A stretch of DNA of 64,000 bases from Streptomyces sp. NBC_01381 (GCF_026340305.1 NZ_JAPEPI010000001.1:1488001-1552000); one strand, 5' to 3'; shown: positions 33,607 to 42,412, counted from the stretch's first letter. Program-made: numbers and translations. The notes: generated by a model from the letters alone, not told the origin.

Positions 33607-35331
33607 TTACATCTGGTCGGGAGACTCGATACCGAGCAGGCCCAGCCCGAGTTCGAGAGTCCGTGCCGTCAGATCACACAGGACCAGGCGGCTCTGCCGG
33701 GTCTCGCCCTCCGAGCGAAGGACAGGGCACTTCTCGTAGAAGGTGGTGAACGCGCTGGCCAAGGAGTACAGATAGGTCGCGAGCTTGTGGAACTCAAGCG
33801 TCTCGGCGACCGAGGTCACCACGCTGCCGAAGGCGAGCAACTCCAATGCCAGTGCCCGCTCCGCGGGCTCGGTGACAACCAGCACCGAGATGTCCCGTGA
33901 CGGTTCAGCCCCCAACCGCCTGAAGATGGAGCAGATACGGGCCCGCGCGTACTGCAGATACGGCGCAGTGTTGCCGTCGAACGACAGCATCCGGTCGTAG
34001 TCGAAGACATAGTCCTTGAGCCGGTCGGTCGACAGGTCGGCGTACTTAACCGCCCCGATGCCCACGGCGTTCGCGACAGCGGAACGCGTCGCGTCATCGA
34101 GCTGCGGGTTCTTGACGACGATGACCGCGGCCGCCCTGCTCACCGCCTCCTCGAGCAGATCAACCAGCTTCACCGAGGCGCCGGCCCGCGTACGGAGCAT
34201 CTTGCCGTCGTCGCCGAGGATCGACCCGTGCCCGACGTGCTCAGCCCGCGCAGGCGGCACAAGCCAGCCCGCGTCCCGCGCCACGGCGTAGATCATTTCG
34301 AGATGCTGACTCTGAGGAAGCCCCACCACGTACAGCAGCCGCGTCGCGTGCAGTTGGTGCAGGCGGTGCCGGATGGTGGCCAGGTCGGTGGCGCCGTACC
34401 CGAAGCCGCCGTCGCCTTTACGGACGATGATGGGCAGCGGATCACCCTGACGGTTGGTGTATCCCTCGGGGAAGACACACAGCGCCCCCTCGCTCTCCTG
34501 CAACAGGCCGCAGCCGTCGAGTTCGTCTGTAACCTCCTGGAGTTGATCGTTGTAGGAACTCTCCCCGGCATAGTCCGTCTCGGTCAGCCGTACACCCAGG
34601 AGCCCGTAGACGGCCATGAAGTACTTCTTGGACTCGTCCACCAAGGTCCGCCACAGACGTAGCGTCGTCTCATCGCCGCTCTGGAGCAGCACGACCCGCT
34701 TGCGGGCGCGATCCTTGAACTCGGCGTCGGCATCGAACTTGCGCCGGGCCGCCTGATAGAAGCCGTTGAGGTCGCCAACGGACAGTTCGTGCGCGGCCTC
34801 GGCTTCGCCGATGTCCAGAAGGTGCTCGACGAGCATGCCGAAGGGCGTACCCCACTCGCCGATGTGGTTCTGCCGAATGACGGTGTGCCCCTGCCACTCC
34901 AGCAGCCGCACCGCCGCATCCCCGATGATCGTCGACCGGAGATGCCCGACGTGCATCTCCTTGGCAGCGTTCGGAGCGGAGTAGTCGACCACGATCCTTT
35001 CCGGCACCTCAGCCCGTGGGATCCCGAGACGCTCATCGCCGCTCGCCACAGCGAGCAGCCGGCCCAGGACCGAGTCCGAGACCGTCAGGTTGATGAATCC
35101 GGGGCCGGAGACCTCGACTGACGAGCAGAGGTCATCGAGTTGGGCGCCCGCCACTACCTGGTTGGCGATCTCCCGGGGATTGCCACCGATCGTGCGACCG
35201 AGGGACAGAGCAGCATCGGACTGGAAGTGTGCTCGCTGGGATCGGCGGATGGCCGGATCGACGGGGATGCCCGCCACAGATTGGAACGCCGGAGCAAGTC
35301 GCTGATGGAGCATCTCTTCCAGATTCGCCAT
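33607..35331 (-). CDS. argS: Arginyl-tRNA synthetase
   Basis: A 574-residue class I enzyme with an N-terminal tRNA-recognition domain, the HIGH variant HVGH (127-130), HIGEWGTPFGM, and the KMSK variant GKMLRTRAG in the expected place. The C-terminal DALR-type helical domain reaches to the end. It charges tRNA-Arg. Streptomyces normally encode one main ArgRS, so this may be a second, possibly inhibitor-resistant copy. It starts at ATG 35331, divergent from a GNAT gene, and the kinase-like gene follows. Confidence 0.9.
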   Translation of the reverse strand: MANLEEMLHQRLAPAFQSVAGIPVDPAIRRSQRAHFQSDAALSLGRTIGGNPREIANQVVAGAQLDDLCSSVEVSGPGFINLTVSDSVLGRLLAVASGDERLGIPRAEVPERIVVDYSAPNAAKEMHVGHLRSTIIGDAAVRLLEWQGHTVIRQNHIGEWGTPFGMLVEHLLDIGEAEAAHELSVGDLNGFYQAARRKFDADAEFKDRARKRVVLLQSGDETTLRLWRTLVDESKKYFMAVYGLLGVRLTETDYAGESSYNDQLQEVTDELDGCGLLQESEGALCVFPEGYTNRQGDPLPIIVRKGDGGFGYGATDLATIRHRLHQLHATRLLYVVGLPQSQHLEMIYAVARDAGWLVPPARAEHVGHGSILGDDGKMLRTRAGASVKLVDLLEEAVSRAAAVIVVKNPQLDDATRSAVANAVGIGAVKYADLSTDRLKDYVFDYDRMLSFDGNTAPYLQYARARICSIFRRLGAEPSRDISVLVVTEPAERALALELLAFGSVVTSVAETLEFHKLATYLYSLASAFTTFYEKCPVLRSEGETRQSRLVLCDLTARTLELGLGLLGIESPDQM

Positions 35332-35465
35332 CCGGAGAAGCTATTCGGCCCGAATGGCGGCCGTCCACGGAATTAGCCACTGAGGTGACGAGAGACTGGA
35401 TCTCCACCGCCTCGGGTCCCTAAAACTCAGTGTCACCGCCAGCCCACGCCCGCCATGCTGAGGTG

Positions 35466-36023
35466 ATGGACGAGCCTGCGGAGACCCTCGAGTGCAACGC
35501 CGTCGTGTTGCGACGATGGCGCTCTACCGAAGCTGACGTGGTCTACCGGATGGTGGACGAGTCCCTGGAGCACCTCCGGCCCTGGATGCCGTGGGTGGCC
35601 GAGCACAGCAGAGAGCGAAGCGCGGAGTTTGCCGCTCGATGTGAAGAGAAGTGGGCATCCGGAAGCGCCTACACCTACGCGATCACCTTCGATGCGACAC
35701 CGGTTGGAAGCTGCGGACTAGTTCGGCGAATCGGTGTTGGAGGTCTGGAGATCGGCTACTGGCTGCACCCCGGCTACACCGGCCGCGGACTGGCTACCTC
35801 GGCTGCAGCAGCTCTGACTGTGCAGGGCTTCGAACTCTCAGGCGTCGACCGCATAGAGATCATCCACGATGAGGCGAACCCTGCGAGTGGGGCCGTTCCG
35901 AAGAGGCTTGGGTTCACACACGTTGAGACCCGGCCGGCGACCGTTCCTCGTGCGCCGTCAGATACCGGTCTCGATGTCGTCTGGCGGATGGAGCACCCCG
36001 AGTTCCTGCAGCGACGCTGGTAG
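35466..36023 (+). CDS. GNAT N-acetyltransferase
   Basis: A 185-residue acetyltransferase of the ribosomal-protein/RimJ-like type: IGYWLHPGYTGRGLATSAA is the acetyl-CoA loop (R/Q-x2-G-x-G/A), with VDRIEIIHDEANPASGAVPKRLGF as the following region. ATG 35466 is chosen with GAGG-type sequence just upstream; a GTG at 35430 extends the frame. Substrate unknown (protein N-terminus or small amine). Confidence 0.85.
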   Translation: MDEPAETLECNAVVLRRWRSTEADVVYRMVDESLEHLRPWMPWVAEHSRERSAEFAARCEEKWASGSAYTYAITFDATPVGSCGLVRRIGVGGLEIGYWLHPGYTGRGLATSAAAALTVQGFELSGVDRIEIIHDEANPASGAVPKRLGFTHVETRPATVPRAPSDTGLDVVWRMEHPEFLQRRW

Positions 36024-36050
36024 TTCGCTCTTGGGCGGAGATCAGCTGAT

Positions 36051-36707
36051 CTAGACGGGGGCCTGGCTGGCGAGTTGCCGGGCGAGGCTTGCGTCGCTCC
36101 GCAGGGACAAAGCACCTTCCGCGTCGAGTGCTGCCTGGCCATGGTCGTCACCGCAGGAACATCCGGTCCAGGCCCCTGTCTCGACCTGTGAAGCGGCGTA
36201 GTCGAGGACCCTGGCGGTCTCGGTGAGGACATGCGCCGGAACGATGACGTGAGCACTGTCAGGGTCGTCGATGCAAGCTGCGCCGATCTCGGTGAGCAGG
36301 TCCACGGCGACCTGGACGATGTGGACGTCCTGGTTGCCGCTGGAGTATTTGGCGGCTTGTGCCAGTGCCATGACCTGATGACCGGTGACCCATCGAGGGA
36401 TCGAAACGCTAGCTCCGGCATCCCCTGAAGGCTGCAGGGCGCCGGGGCTGGCGTGCTGCATGCCCGCGGCTTCAGCGATGACGTCAGCCATGACGGAAGG
36501 CTCGATGCAGCGAAGCGTGTGCACGGGGGAGATGAGCAGCTGGGCAGCGATGGTCTTCACCGAGTGAGCGATCACTCTCTTCACATCTGATGGCTCGGCT
36601 CCCAGGCTGCGGGCCAGCAATTCCGCTGTCGTCCGCGCAGCCAGTTCCTCAAAAGCCGCAGTACCTTCTATTTCGCCCACGGAGCGAGTGTATGCGCATC
36701 GAATCAC
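36051..36707 (-). CDS. Hypothetical helical protein at phage-fragment border
   Basis: A 218-residue helical protein (start possibly GTG 36680). The C-terminal third contains a Cys/His-rich CSCGDDHG. Not recognised. It lies after the phage head fragment in the same direction and may be a phage cargo or a host gene. No ribosome-binding site is obvious before the GTG, so leaderless translation is possible. Confidence 0.5.
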   Translation of the reverse strand: MIRCAYTRSVGEIEGTAAFEELAARTTAELLARSLGAEPSDVKRVIAHSVKTIAAQLLISPVHTLRCIEPSVMADVIAEAAGMQHASPGALQPSGDAGASVSIPRWVTGHQVMALAQAAKYSSGNQDVHIVQVAVDLLTEIGAACIDDPDSAHVIVPAHVLTETARVLDYAASQVETGAWTGCSCGDDHGQAALDAEGALSLRSDASLARQLASQAPV

Positions 36708-36833
36708 TGCCCTGCCGTCTAGCGGGATGGATGCGGCTCCATCACCGGGGCGTCCGAGACGTGCGCTGGGTAGAAATTGGGCCGCTACCCTCGGTGCCTT
36801 GTGGGGCGCATGAGGACGGGGCTCTTGACCGCC

Positions 36834-37151
36834 CTAGCGGCGCGGCCGGGCAACGAGCTGAACGCTGGCCAGCAGCCTCGCGCCATCAAGGTGAGTGTCC
36901 GGTGCGACCTCGTCATCCAGGTGCGCCAACTGGCGTTCGAGGGCTGCCACATTGGGTGAGTTGTCGATGGTGGCGACCCCGTTGACGGTGACCTTCAACG
37001 GCTCGGCTACAAGCCCTGCGATCCGCTCCCGGAGAACCTCGGCAGCGACAGCCCGCGCTGACTGAAGCCGCTCGTAGCGGCCAGCGAGGTCTGGAAGATC
37101 AACCTCGGAACCGAGGTGGGCCTGCAGCCAGTGGAGTATCTCGTCGTTCAC
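36834..37151 (-). CDS. Small phage-like protein
   Basis: A protein of about 105 residues, with a coiled/helical centre (LPDLAGRYERLQSARAVAAE). Its GTG at 37151 follows GGGAG; ATG 37166 is the alternative. It lies after the capsid genes and a terminator, in the position of a head-to-tail or unknown phage protein. No motif assigned. Confidence 0.5.
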   Translation of the reverse strand: MNDEILHWLQAHLGSEVDLPDLAGRYERLQSARAVAAEVLRERIAGLVAEPLKVTVNGVATIDNSPNVAALERQLAHLDDEVAPDTHLDGARLLASVQLVARPRR

Positions 37152-37171
37152 GGTGCTCCCGATCATTCAAA

Positions 37172-37201
37172 GGTGGGGAGGAGCACGGGCTCCTCCCCAC
37201 C
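37172..37201 (-). terminator. Strong hairpin inside the phage fragment
   Basis: Perfect 12-base arms (GGTGGGGAGGAG and its complement CTCCTCCCCACC) with a 6-base loop, just past the stop of the small gene at 37209. It probably ends the capsid transcript. Confidence 0.75.
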
Positions 37202-37208
37202 ATGCGTT

Positions 37209-37424
37209 CTACTTCTGGGCGGGCTTCGATCTGCGGGGTGCCTTGGACTCCGTCTCAGTGGCCGGAGGCGGGTCCTGCCAGCACCGCGGGTTGGTGATCT
37301 GAGCAGCGACAGCCGAGTCGGTCACCTCCGTGCCGGCGAGCAGCACAAGGGGAATCCGGTCGACCGGGTCCATCACATGGACGGCGGCTGCAAGGACCCC
37401 GAGGGCCTCGTTGTCCGCACTCAC
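37209..37424 (-). CDS. Small phage-type protein, unknown
   Basis: A 71-residue protein with a GTG start that overlaps the TGA of the capsid gene (GTGA). The N-terminal half is hydrophobic/helical and the C-terminus is Lys-rich and disordered (SKAPRRSKPAQK). In many phages a small head protein sits here. Function not recognised. Confidence 0.6.
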   Translation of the reverse strand: MSADNEALGVLAAAVHVMDPVDRIPLVLLAGTEVTDSAVAAQITNPRCWQDPPPATETESKAPRRSKPAQK

Positions 37425-38470
37425 AGAACCGTCGCCGTGATGTGGCAGTCCGGCGAGTACAGGACAGGCATCGCCGCTGCGGCACCCTTGGTCCAAATCT
37501 GCACCGGATCATCCTCGACATCCCGGGTGATGACGATGCCCGGAGCATCCTCCCGCTCGATGTACGGATTCGTACCGCGTGGCAGGGCCAGGGACTCAGT
37601 GGTGGTGCCGTACTGGGTCTGCCCCCACTTCGCTCGGTCCGGCGGCAGCATGATCCACCGGTCCTCCGGCAGCACCCGCTTGGACACGTCGTCCTGCCAC
37701 ACCTGCGCCTTGTAGAACGTGACCGGGGGCAGGCCGTAGTTTCCGCGCACAGAGTTGATCTGCTCGGGGTTCAGCGTCGAGGTCGGAGTCTGACCACCGG
37801 CCGGGGTGCCGTAGTAGGCGGCCCGGTACGCGCCATTGGATGCCAGGTGCGACCAGGCCTTGCGGGAGGTGATCACCATCTCCGGGGCTGGGGCGCCAAT
37901 GGAGTCGAGGTGGTCGATCCACCGCAGCTCATCCGCGATCGGATCGGCGGCAGGGTCGGACCAGGGCTTCGGAGCTGTGGGCATGTTCGCGGCCGGCACC
38001 CCGTAGTCGACCTCGACGGTGAGGCCGTTCTCCCCGAGGAGGCTGAACTTGCCATCGAGGAGGACATCGCCGGCAGCGAGTTCCAGGCGGGATCGGATTG
38101 CCTCGGTGTGCCGCTCCACGTCGTCGTACAGCAGCTCCACGAGCCGGTCGTCGTCGGCGCCGCGCGAGGCGTCCAGGAGGAGCTGCTCCATCTCTCCGAC
38201 GAGCAACTTCTGGCCGAGGGCGGGAAGGGTGCCTTCGGTCTGTGTGGATTCGGCCTGCCGCTTCGCGAACGGCACGCTCGTGTCGTAGGCCCGGTACGAG
38301 GCAGCGTTCACGCGCCGCTTGTTGCGGCGGATGCGCCACTTGACGTCGTTCACCTTCGTCTCGGCGAACACCGACTTGGTGAGCAGGAAGTCGTCGGGGC
38401 TGGGGATCGTGCGGGCGTACACGGTCAGGTCTGCGACCGAGACGTTCTTGAGGAGGTCGGCGACGCTCAT
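37421..38470 (-). CDS. Phage major capsid protein, gpE-like
   Basis: A 349-residue protein consistent with the phage major capsid protein E family: an N-terminal arm (SPDDFLLTKSVF), an RRNKRRVNAASY basic patch and a long shell domain ending ITRDVEDDPVQIW and SPDCHITATVL. The ATG at 38470 overlaps the decoration-protein stop (ATGA). Order scaffold, decoration, capsid matches the head modules of siphophages. Family membership is a pattern call. Confidence 0.75.
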   Translation of the reverse strand: MSVADLLKNVSVADLTVYARTIPSPDDFLLTKSVFAETKVNDVKWRIRRNKRRVNAASYRAYDTSVPFAKRQAESTQTEGTLPALGQKLLVGEMEQLLLDASRGADDDRLVELLYDDVERHTEAIRSRLELAAGDVLLDGKFSLLGENGLTVEVDYGVPAANMPTAPKPWSDPAADPIADELRWIDHLDSIGAPAPEMVITSRKAWSHLASNGAYRAAYYGTPAGGQTPTSTLNPEQINSVRGNYGLPPVTFYKAQVWQDDVSKRVLPEDRWIMLPPDRAKWGQTQYGTTTESLALPRGTNPYIEREDAPGIVITRDVEDDPVQIWTKGAAAAMPVLYSPDCHITATVL

Positions 38471-38898
38471 GCGCTCACCGCCCCGAGGAACCGGATCTGT
38501 GCCCCGGCCGGGCTAGGCACGATCTTGGCGGGGTCGATACCGCCGGGGACCTTGGCCGCGTTAACGGTGCCGTGCCAGAACAGTGCTGCGGGAATCTTGG
38601 TGACGCCCGGTGTGAACGGGGCCTCGGCATAGACGAGGCCGGCGAAGACTTCTCGCCCGTCCTTCGCTGCCGGGTCGTACGCCCCATACAGACCGGACGC
38701 CGTGACGCGGCCCACGGGAACACCGGATCGTACGTAGCCGTGAGGCTGAGCGGCAGTTGGCTCGACGTAGTGGGCGTTCTTGGTGAGCTTGCCCAGATCG
38801 AGGGTGATGGTCTCGGTGGAGTCGGTGCCGTGCCGGGACGCGAGCCAGTCCCGGTCAGCGGTGAGCGTGACAGAGGTGGTGTACGGCTGAATACTCAA
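38467..38898 (-). CDS. Phage head decoration protein, lambda gpD-like
   Basis: A 143-residue beta-rich protein with VPVGRVTASGLYGAYDP and IPAALFWHGTVNA features seen in head-decoration/stabilisation proteins. The best start is an unusual TTG at 38898 with AGGAGA seven bases upstream; the longer ATG frame (38934) lacks a ribosome-binding site. It lies directly upstream of the capsid gene. Confidence 0.7.
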   Translation of the reverse strand: MSIQPYTTSVTLTADRDWLASRHGTDSTETITLDLGKLTKNAHYVEPTAAQPHGYVRSGVPVGRVTASGLYGAYDPAAKDGREVFAGLVYAEAPFTPGVTKIPAALFWHGTVNAAKVPGGIDPAKIVPSPAGAQIRFLGAVSA

Positions 38899-39012
38899 GC
38901 CGCTATCTCCTGGTGGTGTGGTGCGGTCGCACACTCACCAGAGCGGTGGCGCGGTCCACGAGGAGCAGTAGGGGCGTGGTCCCCAACAGGGTGGCCTGGA
39001 AGGCCAGTTAGA

Positions 39013-39687
39013 TCATTCGGGTGCGGGGAGCAGACCGCGCCGGCGGGCCATCTCCAGTCCTGCCGCACCCGCCTTGCGTTCAACGGTTCCGGGACGACGG
39101 GGAGGGACCGACGCGGGGGCCCCACCAGGTGCGGCCGCAGCGGCCCTCGTGTGGGGTGCCGGGCGCGCGAACAGTTCGGGGCGGCGGTCCTTCAGTTCCT
39201 GGACCGCATCGCTGACGACCGCCTCGTCGGCGTCTTCTGCCACGCGCAGTAGAGCCACAGCATCATCGAGGTCGTGTCCGCCAACACCGGCGCCTGCCAG
39301 AACTGCCCGCCGGGATGCCTCCCGCTCACGGGCCAGCGCCGTAGCCTCCCGGGCGGCGGCAGCCTCTTCCCGCTCCGCGAGCGCCTGCTCACGCCGCTGC
39401 GCCTCCGTGAGTCGCTCCTGCTCCGTCTGGCGAGCGCCGGTGACGAACTCCTCCAACGCAGAGGCACTGGCGAAGCCCAACTTGTCGACCAGAGTGCGGA
39501 CCGCAGCCCGGCCACCCTGGTCCTTCTCCCGGGCCATAAGCGTGCTCAGGTGCTTCTGGCTGAGGCTGACCGAGGTCTCGTCGTTCGACGAGTCATCTGC
39601 GGAAGCGCCGAGCATGGGATAGATCGGGCGGCCATCTCGGCGGTAGCCGAGCACAGTTGACGGTGCGGGCAGACTACGGGTCCTCAA
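39013..39687 (-). CDS. Phage capsid scaffold-like protein
   Basis: A 224-residue protein. The N-terminus VLGYRRDGRPIYPMLG is typical of actinophage proteins just before the capsid gene. The middle is a long Glu/Arg/Ala coiled coil and the C-terminus is Pro/Arg-rich. This is a scaffolding layout. The start is probably a TTG at 39687 with GGGAG upstream, so two of the phage genes use TTG. Confidence 0.65.
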   Translation of the reverse strand: MRTRSLPAPSTVLGYRRDGRPIYPMLGASADDSSNDETSVSLSQKHLSTLMAREKDQGGRAAVRTLVDKLGFASASALEEFVTGARQTEQERLTEAQRREQALAEREEAAAAREATALAREREASRRAVLAGAGVGGHDLDDAVALLRVAEDADEAVVSDAVQELKDRRPELFARPAPHTRAAAAAPGGAPASVPPRRPGTVERKAGAAGLEMARRRGLLPAPE

Positions 39688-39769
39688 GAGTGCTGCTCCC
39701 CAAACGGCCCCGCGCCAAGATCGAGTCTACGGAACGCAAGCCGACGCTCCCCAGTCCGGGCGCACGAAA

Positions 39770-39810
39770 CTGGCCCGGCCCCCCGTGCTGTTCACGGGGG
39801 GCCGGGCCAG
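39770..39810. terminator. Perfect 18-base-arm hairpin after folE2
   Basis: Arms at 39770-39787 and 39793-39810 are exact complements, with a 5-base loop. It is very stable and lies between the end of the minus-strand folE2 operon and the phage head fragment. It should stop transcription in either direction. Confidence 0.85.
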
Positions 39811-39843
39811 AGAGCCAGCGGGTTAGATTCCGCGGCTTGGTAG

Positions 39844-40611
39844 CTAGCCAGCGATGTAGGCGATGGCGTCGTGGCTGTGGATGCTCTCCAGGTTGCGGAT
39901 ACTCACAGCGTGCCGAAGGCCCCGATCGCGGCAGGCGGCGCTGACCGTGCGGGCCATGTCCTCGACGAACACCGGGTTGTCGAACGCCTGCATAGTCAAG
40001 ACGCGCTCATCGGCGCGCTTCACCAACGGCACTACCGGCGCCGAAGCAGAGGAGGACAGCAACCGCACGGCACTCTGAACCGGCAGAGGGTATGGGCTGT
40101 CACCCTGGCCGGTCACGGTGAGCGTGACCTGGCTGCGCTGATTGTGCGCGCCATAGTCGGAGATGGCCTTCGAGCACGGGCAGAGGCTGGTCACCTCCGT
40201 GGTGACGGCCGTCTTCACCGTCACGTCGCCGTTGTCCCAATGCCCCTCGATACGGATGTCGTGAACCTGCTTCGATTCACGTCCACTTGCTGGGGCGACC
40301 ACGGTCGTGCTGACAGGCATCGCCATCGCCACAGTGATGGCGGGCGCATCCAGGAGATCCGCACCGGTCTTGAGAACGGTCGGCAACTGCCGAGGATCGA
40401 ACCTCTGCAGGTGCTCGTGCACGAGAGCAACCATGCGGCTCATGTGCGTCCCGCGCCGGTCGTGCTGGAGCCGCACCGTCACCTCGAAGTCGGCGATGCC
40501 CTCCTGGCGGAGGTAGCCGTCCTCGAAGCTCACGGGGTAACGGACACCGTCGATACCGACCTTGTCGAGTTCGATACCCCGCGAGTCGGTCTCGTTCTGG
40601 ATGTCGTGCAT
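39844..40611 (-). CDS. folE2: GTP cyclohydrolase IB (FolE2)
   Basis: A 255-residue GTP cyclohydrolase of the FolE2 family, with the metal/active-site motif TSLCPCSKAISDYGAHNQRS (Cys144, Cys146). It makes 7,8-dihydroneopterin triphosphate from GTP, the first step of preQ0 synthesis. The ATG at 40611 is two bases from the queD stop, so it is the last gene of the queC-queE-queD-folE2 transcript. A stable hairpin follows it. Confidence 0.92.
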   Translation of the reverse strand: MHDIQNETDSRGIELDKVGIDGVRYPVSFEDGYLRQEGIADFEVTVRLQHDRRGTHMSRMVALVHEHLQRFDPRQLPTVLKTGADLLDAPAITVAMAMPVSTTVVAPASGRESKQVHDIRIEGHWDNGDVTVKTAVTTEVTSLCPCSKAISDYGAHNQRSQVTLTVTGQGDSPYPLPVQSAVRLLSSSASAPVVPLVKRADERVLTMQAFDNPVFVEDMARTVSAACRDRGLRHAVSIRNLESIHSHDAIAYIAG

Positions 40612-40613
40612 GC

Positions 40614-40970
40614 TCACTCGCCTCGGTACGTGCAGCCCGACGTGCACGTTTCCCGAACCGTCAGAGCCGAGAGTTCCGGCAGGTTGGGCTGCAGGCGCTC
40701 CCAGATCCAGCGGGCCAGGACCTCGCTGGTCGGGTTCTCCAAGCCCTCGATGTCGTTCAGGTAGTAGTGATCGAGTTGCGCGTCGATCGGCTTGAACGCC
40801 CGCTTGAGGTCACCGAAGTCCATGACCCATCCGGCCTCGGGGTCGACCGGGGCCTCGACATGAACGATGACCTTGTAGGAGTGACCGTGCAGCCGAGAGC
40901 ACTTGTGGCCCTCCGGGACGTTCGGCAGCCGGTGGGCAGCCTCGAAGTTGAACTCGCGAAAGATTTCCAT
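40614..40970 (-). CDS. queD: 6-carboxytetrahydropterin synthase (QueD)
   Basis: A 118-residue QueD/PTPS-like enzyme. The zinc histidines are in FEAAHR (His13) and RLHGHSY (His28, His30), and Cys24 is the catalytic Cys. It converts dihydroneopterin triphosphate to 6-carboxy-tetrahydropterin. It starts directly after the queE stop. Confidence 0.92.
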   Translation of the reverse strand: MEIFREFNFEAAHRLPNVPEGHKCSRLHGHSYKVIVHVEAPVDPEAGWVMDFGDLKRAFKPIDAQLDHYYLNDIEGLENPTSEVLARWIWERLQPNLPELSALTVRETCTSGCTYRGE

Positions 40971-41606
40971 TTACTGAATTCCCAGATACTTGTGCGTCTG
41001 GAGAGAGAGAATCCAGCGCGGGTTCTTCATGCAGTAGTCGACCACTGCACGGGTGTTGGCCTCCAAGTCGGGGCCATCCATCGCTTGAAGGCGGAAGAAG
41101 CTGAAGTCCAGATCCTCAAACTGGGCAGGGTCACCACCCAGTTGGGGGTAGACCAGCTTCAACTCGTCGCCCTTGGTGACTACGAGTTCGGAGCCGATCT
41201 TCGGGCTCACGCACAGCCAGTCGATGCCCTTCGGCGGCACGCGCGTGCCGTTCGACTCGACTGCGACTTCGAAGCCTCGGGCGTGCAGGGCCTCGATGGC
41301 TGCTTCATCAAGCTGGAGGAGCGGCTCGCCTCCCGTGGCCACGACGAAGCGGTACTCATCGGACTCGTAAGGCCAGGCCTTCTCAACGGCGTCAGCGAGG
41401 TCTTCGGGCGTGGCGAACCTGCCGCCGCCTTCGCCGTCGGTGCCCACGAAGTCGGTGTCGCAGAACTGGCAGATGGCGCGGTGGCGGTCCTTCTCCAGCC
41501 CCGTCCACAGGTTGCAGCGTGAGAAGCGGCAGAAGACTGCCGGGCGGCCTGCGTGGCTGCCCTCGCCTTGGAGGGTGTAGAAGATTTCCTTGACCAGATA
41601 GGTCAT
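40971..41606 (-). CDS. queE: 7-carboxy-7-deazaguanine synthase (QueE)
   Basis: A 211-residue radical-SAM enzyme. The iron-sulfur cluster is bound by Cys31, Cys46 and Cys49, a C-x14-C-x2-C variant found in QueE, with GGEPLLQ as the SAM motif. It performs the ring contraction to 7-carboxy-7-deazaguanine. The ATG at 41606 is two bases after the queC stop. Confidence 0.92.
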   Translation of the reverse strand: MTYLVKEIFYTLQGEGSHAGRPAVFCRFSRCNLWTGLEKDRHRAICQFCDTDFVGTDGEGGGRFATPEDLADAVEKAWPYESDEYRFVVATGGEPLLQLDEAAIEALHARGFEVAVESNGTRVPPKGIDWLCVSPKIGSELVVTKGDELKLVYPQLGGDPAQFEDLDFSFFRLQAMDGPDLEANTRAVVDYCMKNPRWILSLQTHKYLGIQ

Positions 41607-41608
41607 TC

Positions 41609-42304
41609 TCAGGCGTCCTGGTACTGCACGGGGTCGGTGGAGCCAGCCTCGGCGAAGCCCTTGAGGCGCAGCAGGCAGGTCTCGCAGTGACCGCAAGCGC
41701 GCCCCTGCTCGTCGGGGTCGTAGCAGCTAGAGGTGATGGAGTAGTCCACACCCAGGCGCAGGCCCTCGCGCACGATGTCCGCCTTCGACATCTCCATGAG
41801 CGGCGAGTGGATCGTGAGCTTCTGCGTGCCTTCGACGCCGGCGCGGGTCGCCAGGTTGGCCATCTTCGCGTAGGCGTCCATGTACTCGGGACGGCAGTCG
41901 GGGTAACCGCTGTAATCGACGGCAGTTACACCGGTGAAGATGTCACTGGCGTTGACAGTTTCGGCGAACGCCAGAGCGAACGAGAGGAAGATCGTGTTGC
42001 GTGCAGGTACGTAAGTGATCGGCACGCCGCCCTCCCCGGTGTGGTCCAGGGAGTCGTGCTTGGGCACGTCAATGTCGGAGGTCAGCGCGGAGCCACCGAA
42101 CACTCGCAGGTCAATGTCAGCAATGACGTGCCGTGCAGCGCCCTGCGCCTCGACGACGCGCTTCGCGGCCTCAAGCTCCACGCTGTGGCGCTGCCCGTAC
42201 CGGAAGCTGAGGGCATACGGCGTGTAGCCCTGATCCTTCGCGATGGCCAGAACCGTGGTCGAGTCCAGACCGCCGCTCAGCAAAACGATCGCCGGACGTT
42301 CCAT
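41609..42304 (-). CDS. queC: 7-cyano-7-deazaguanine (preQ0) synthase (QueC)
   Basis: A 231-residue PP-loop ATPase: SGGLDS (10-15), and the C-terminal zinc region [16 protein letters not shown] followed by ETC. It makes preQ0 from 7-carboxy-7-deazaguanine and ammonia with ATP. ATG 42304 begins directly before the motif and the open frame upstream is not family sequence. It is the first gene of the operon and is divergent from dpdC/B/A. Confidence 0.93.
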   Translation of the reverse strand: MERPAIVLLSGGLDSTTVLAIAKDQGYTPYALSFRYGQRHSVELEAAKRVVEAQGAARHVIADIDLRVFGGSALTSDIDVPKHDSLDHTGEGGVPITYVPARNTIFLSFALAFAETVNASDIFTGVTAVDYSGYPDCRPEYMDAYAKMANLATRAGVEGTQKLTIHSPLMEMSKADIVREGLRLGVDYSITSSCYDPDEQGRACGHCETCLLRLKGFAEAGSTDPVQYQDA

Positions 42305-42412
42305 GCCGTACTCCCTAGTTAGCCCTTGTGTACGCGTGCAGCCTAGCGTGATAACTGGCAGGTAGAGTAACCACAGCCAAGTACTAGTTATCGCTGTCGG
42401 GAGTCGAGCTGC
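42305..42412. promoter_or_regulatory. Divergent promoter region between preQ0 and dpd operons
   Basis: About 108 bases with lower GC. It holds an inverted repeat GATAACT (42350-42356) and AGTTATC (42386-42392), 29 bases apart. It could be an operator controlling both operons. No clear sigma-70 hexamers were assigned. Confidence 0.5.

Noticed and set aside
37442..38632. 396-codon plus-strand open frame opposite the capsid gene
   Set aside because: Antisense to a capsid gene with coupled neighbours; no recognised pattern.
36834..39687. Encapsulin interpretation of the capsid gene
   Set aside because: Scaffold-like and decoration-like genes are present in phage order and no encapsulin cargo gene is next to it.
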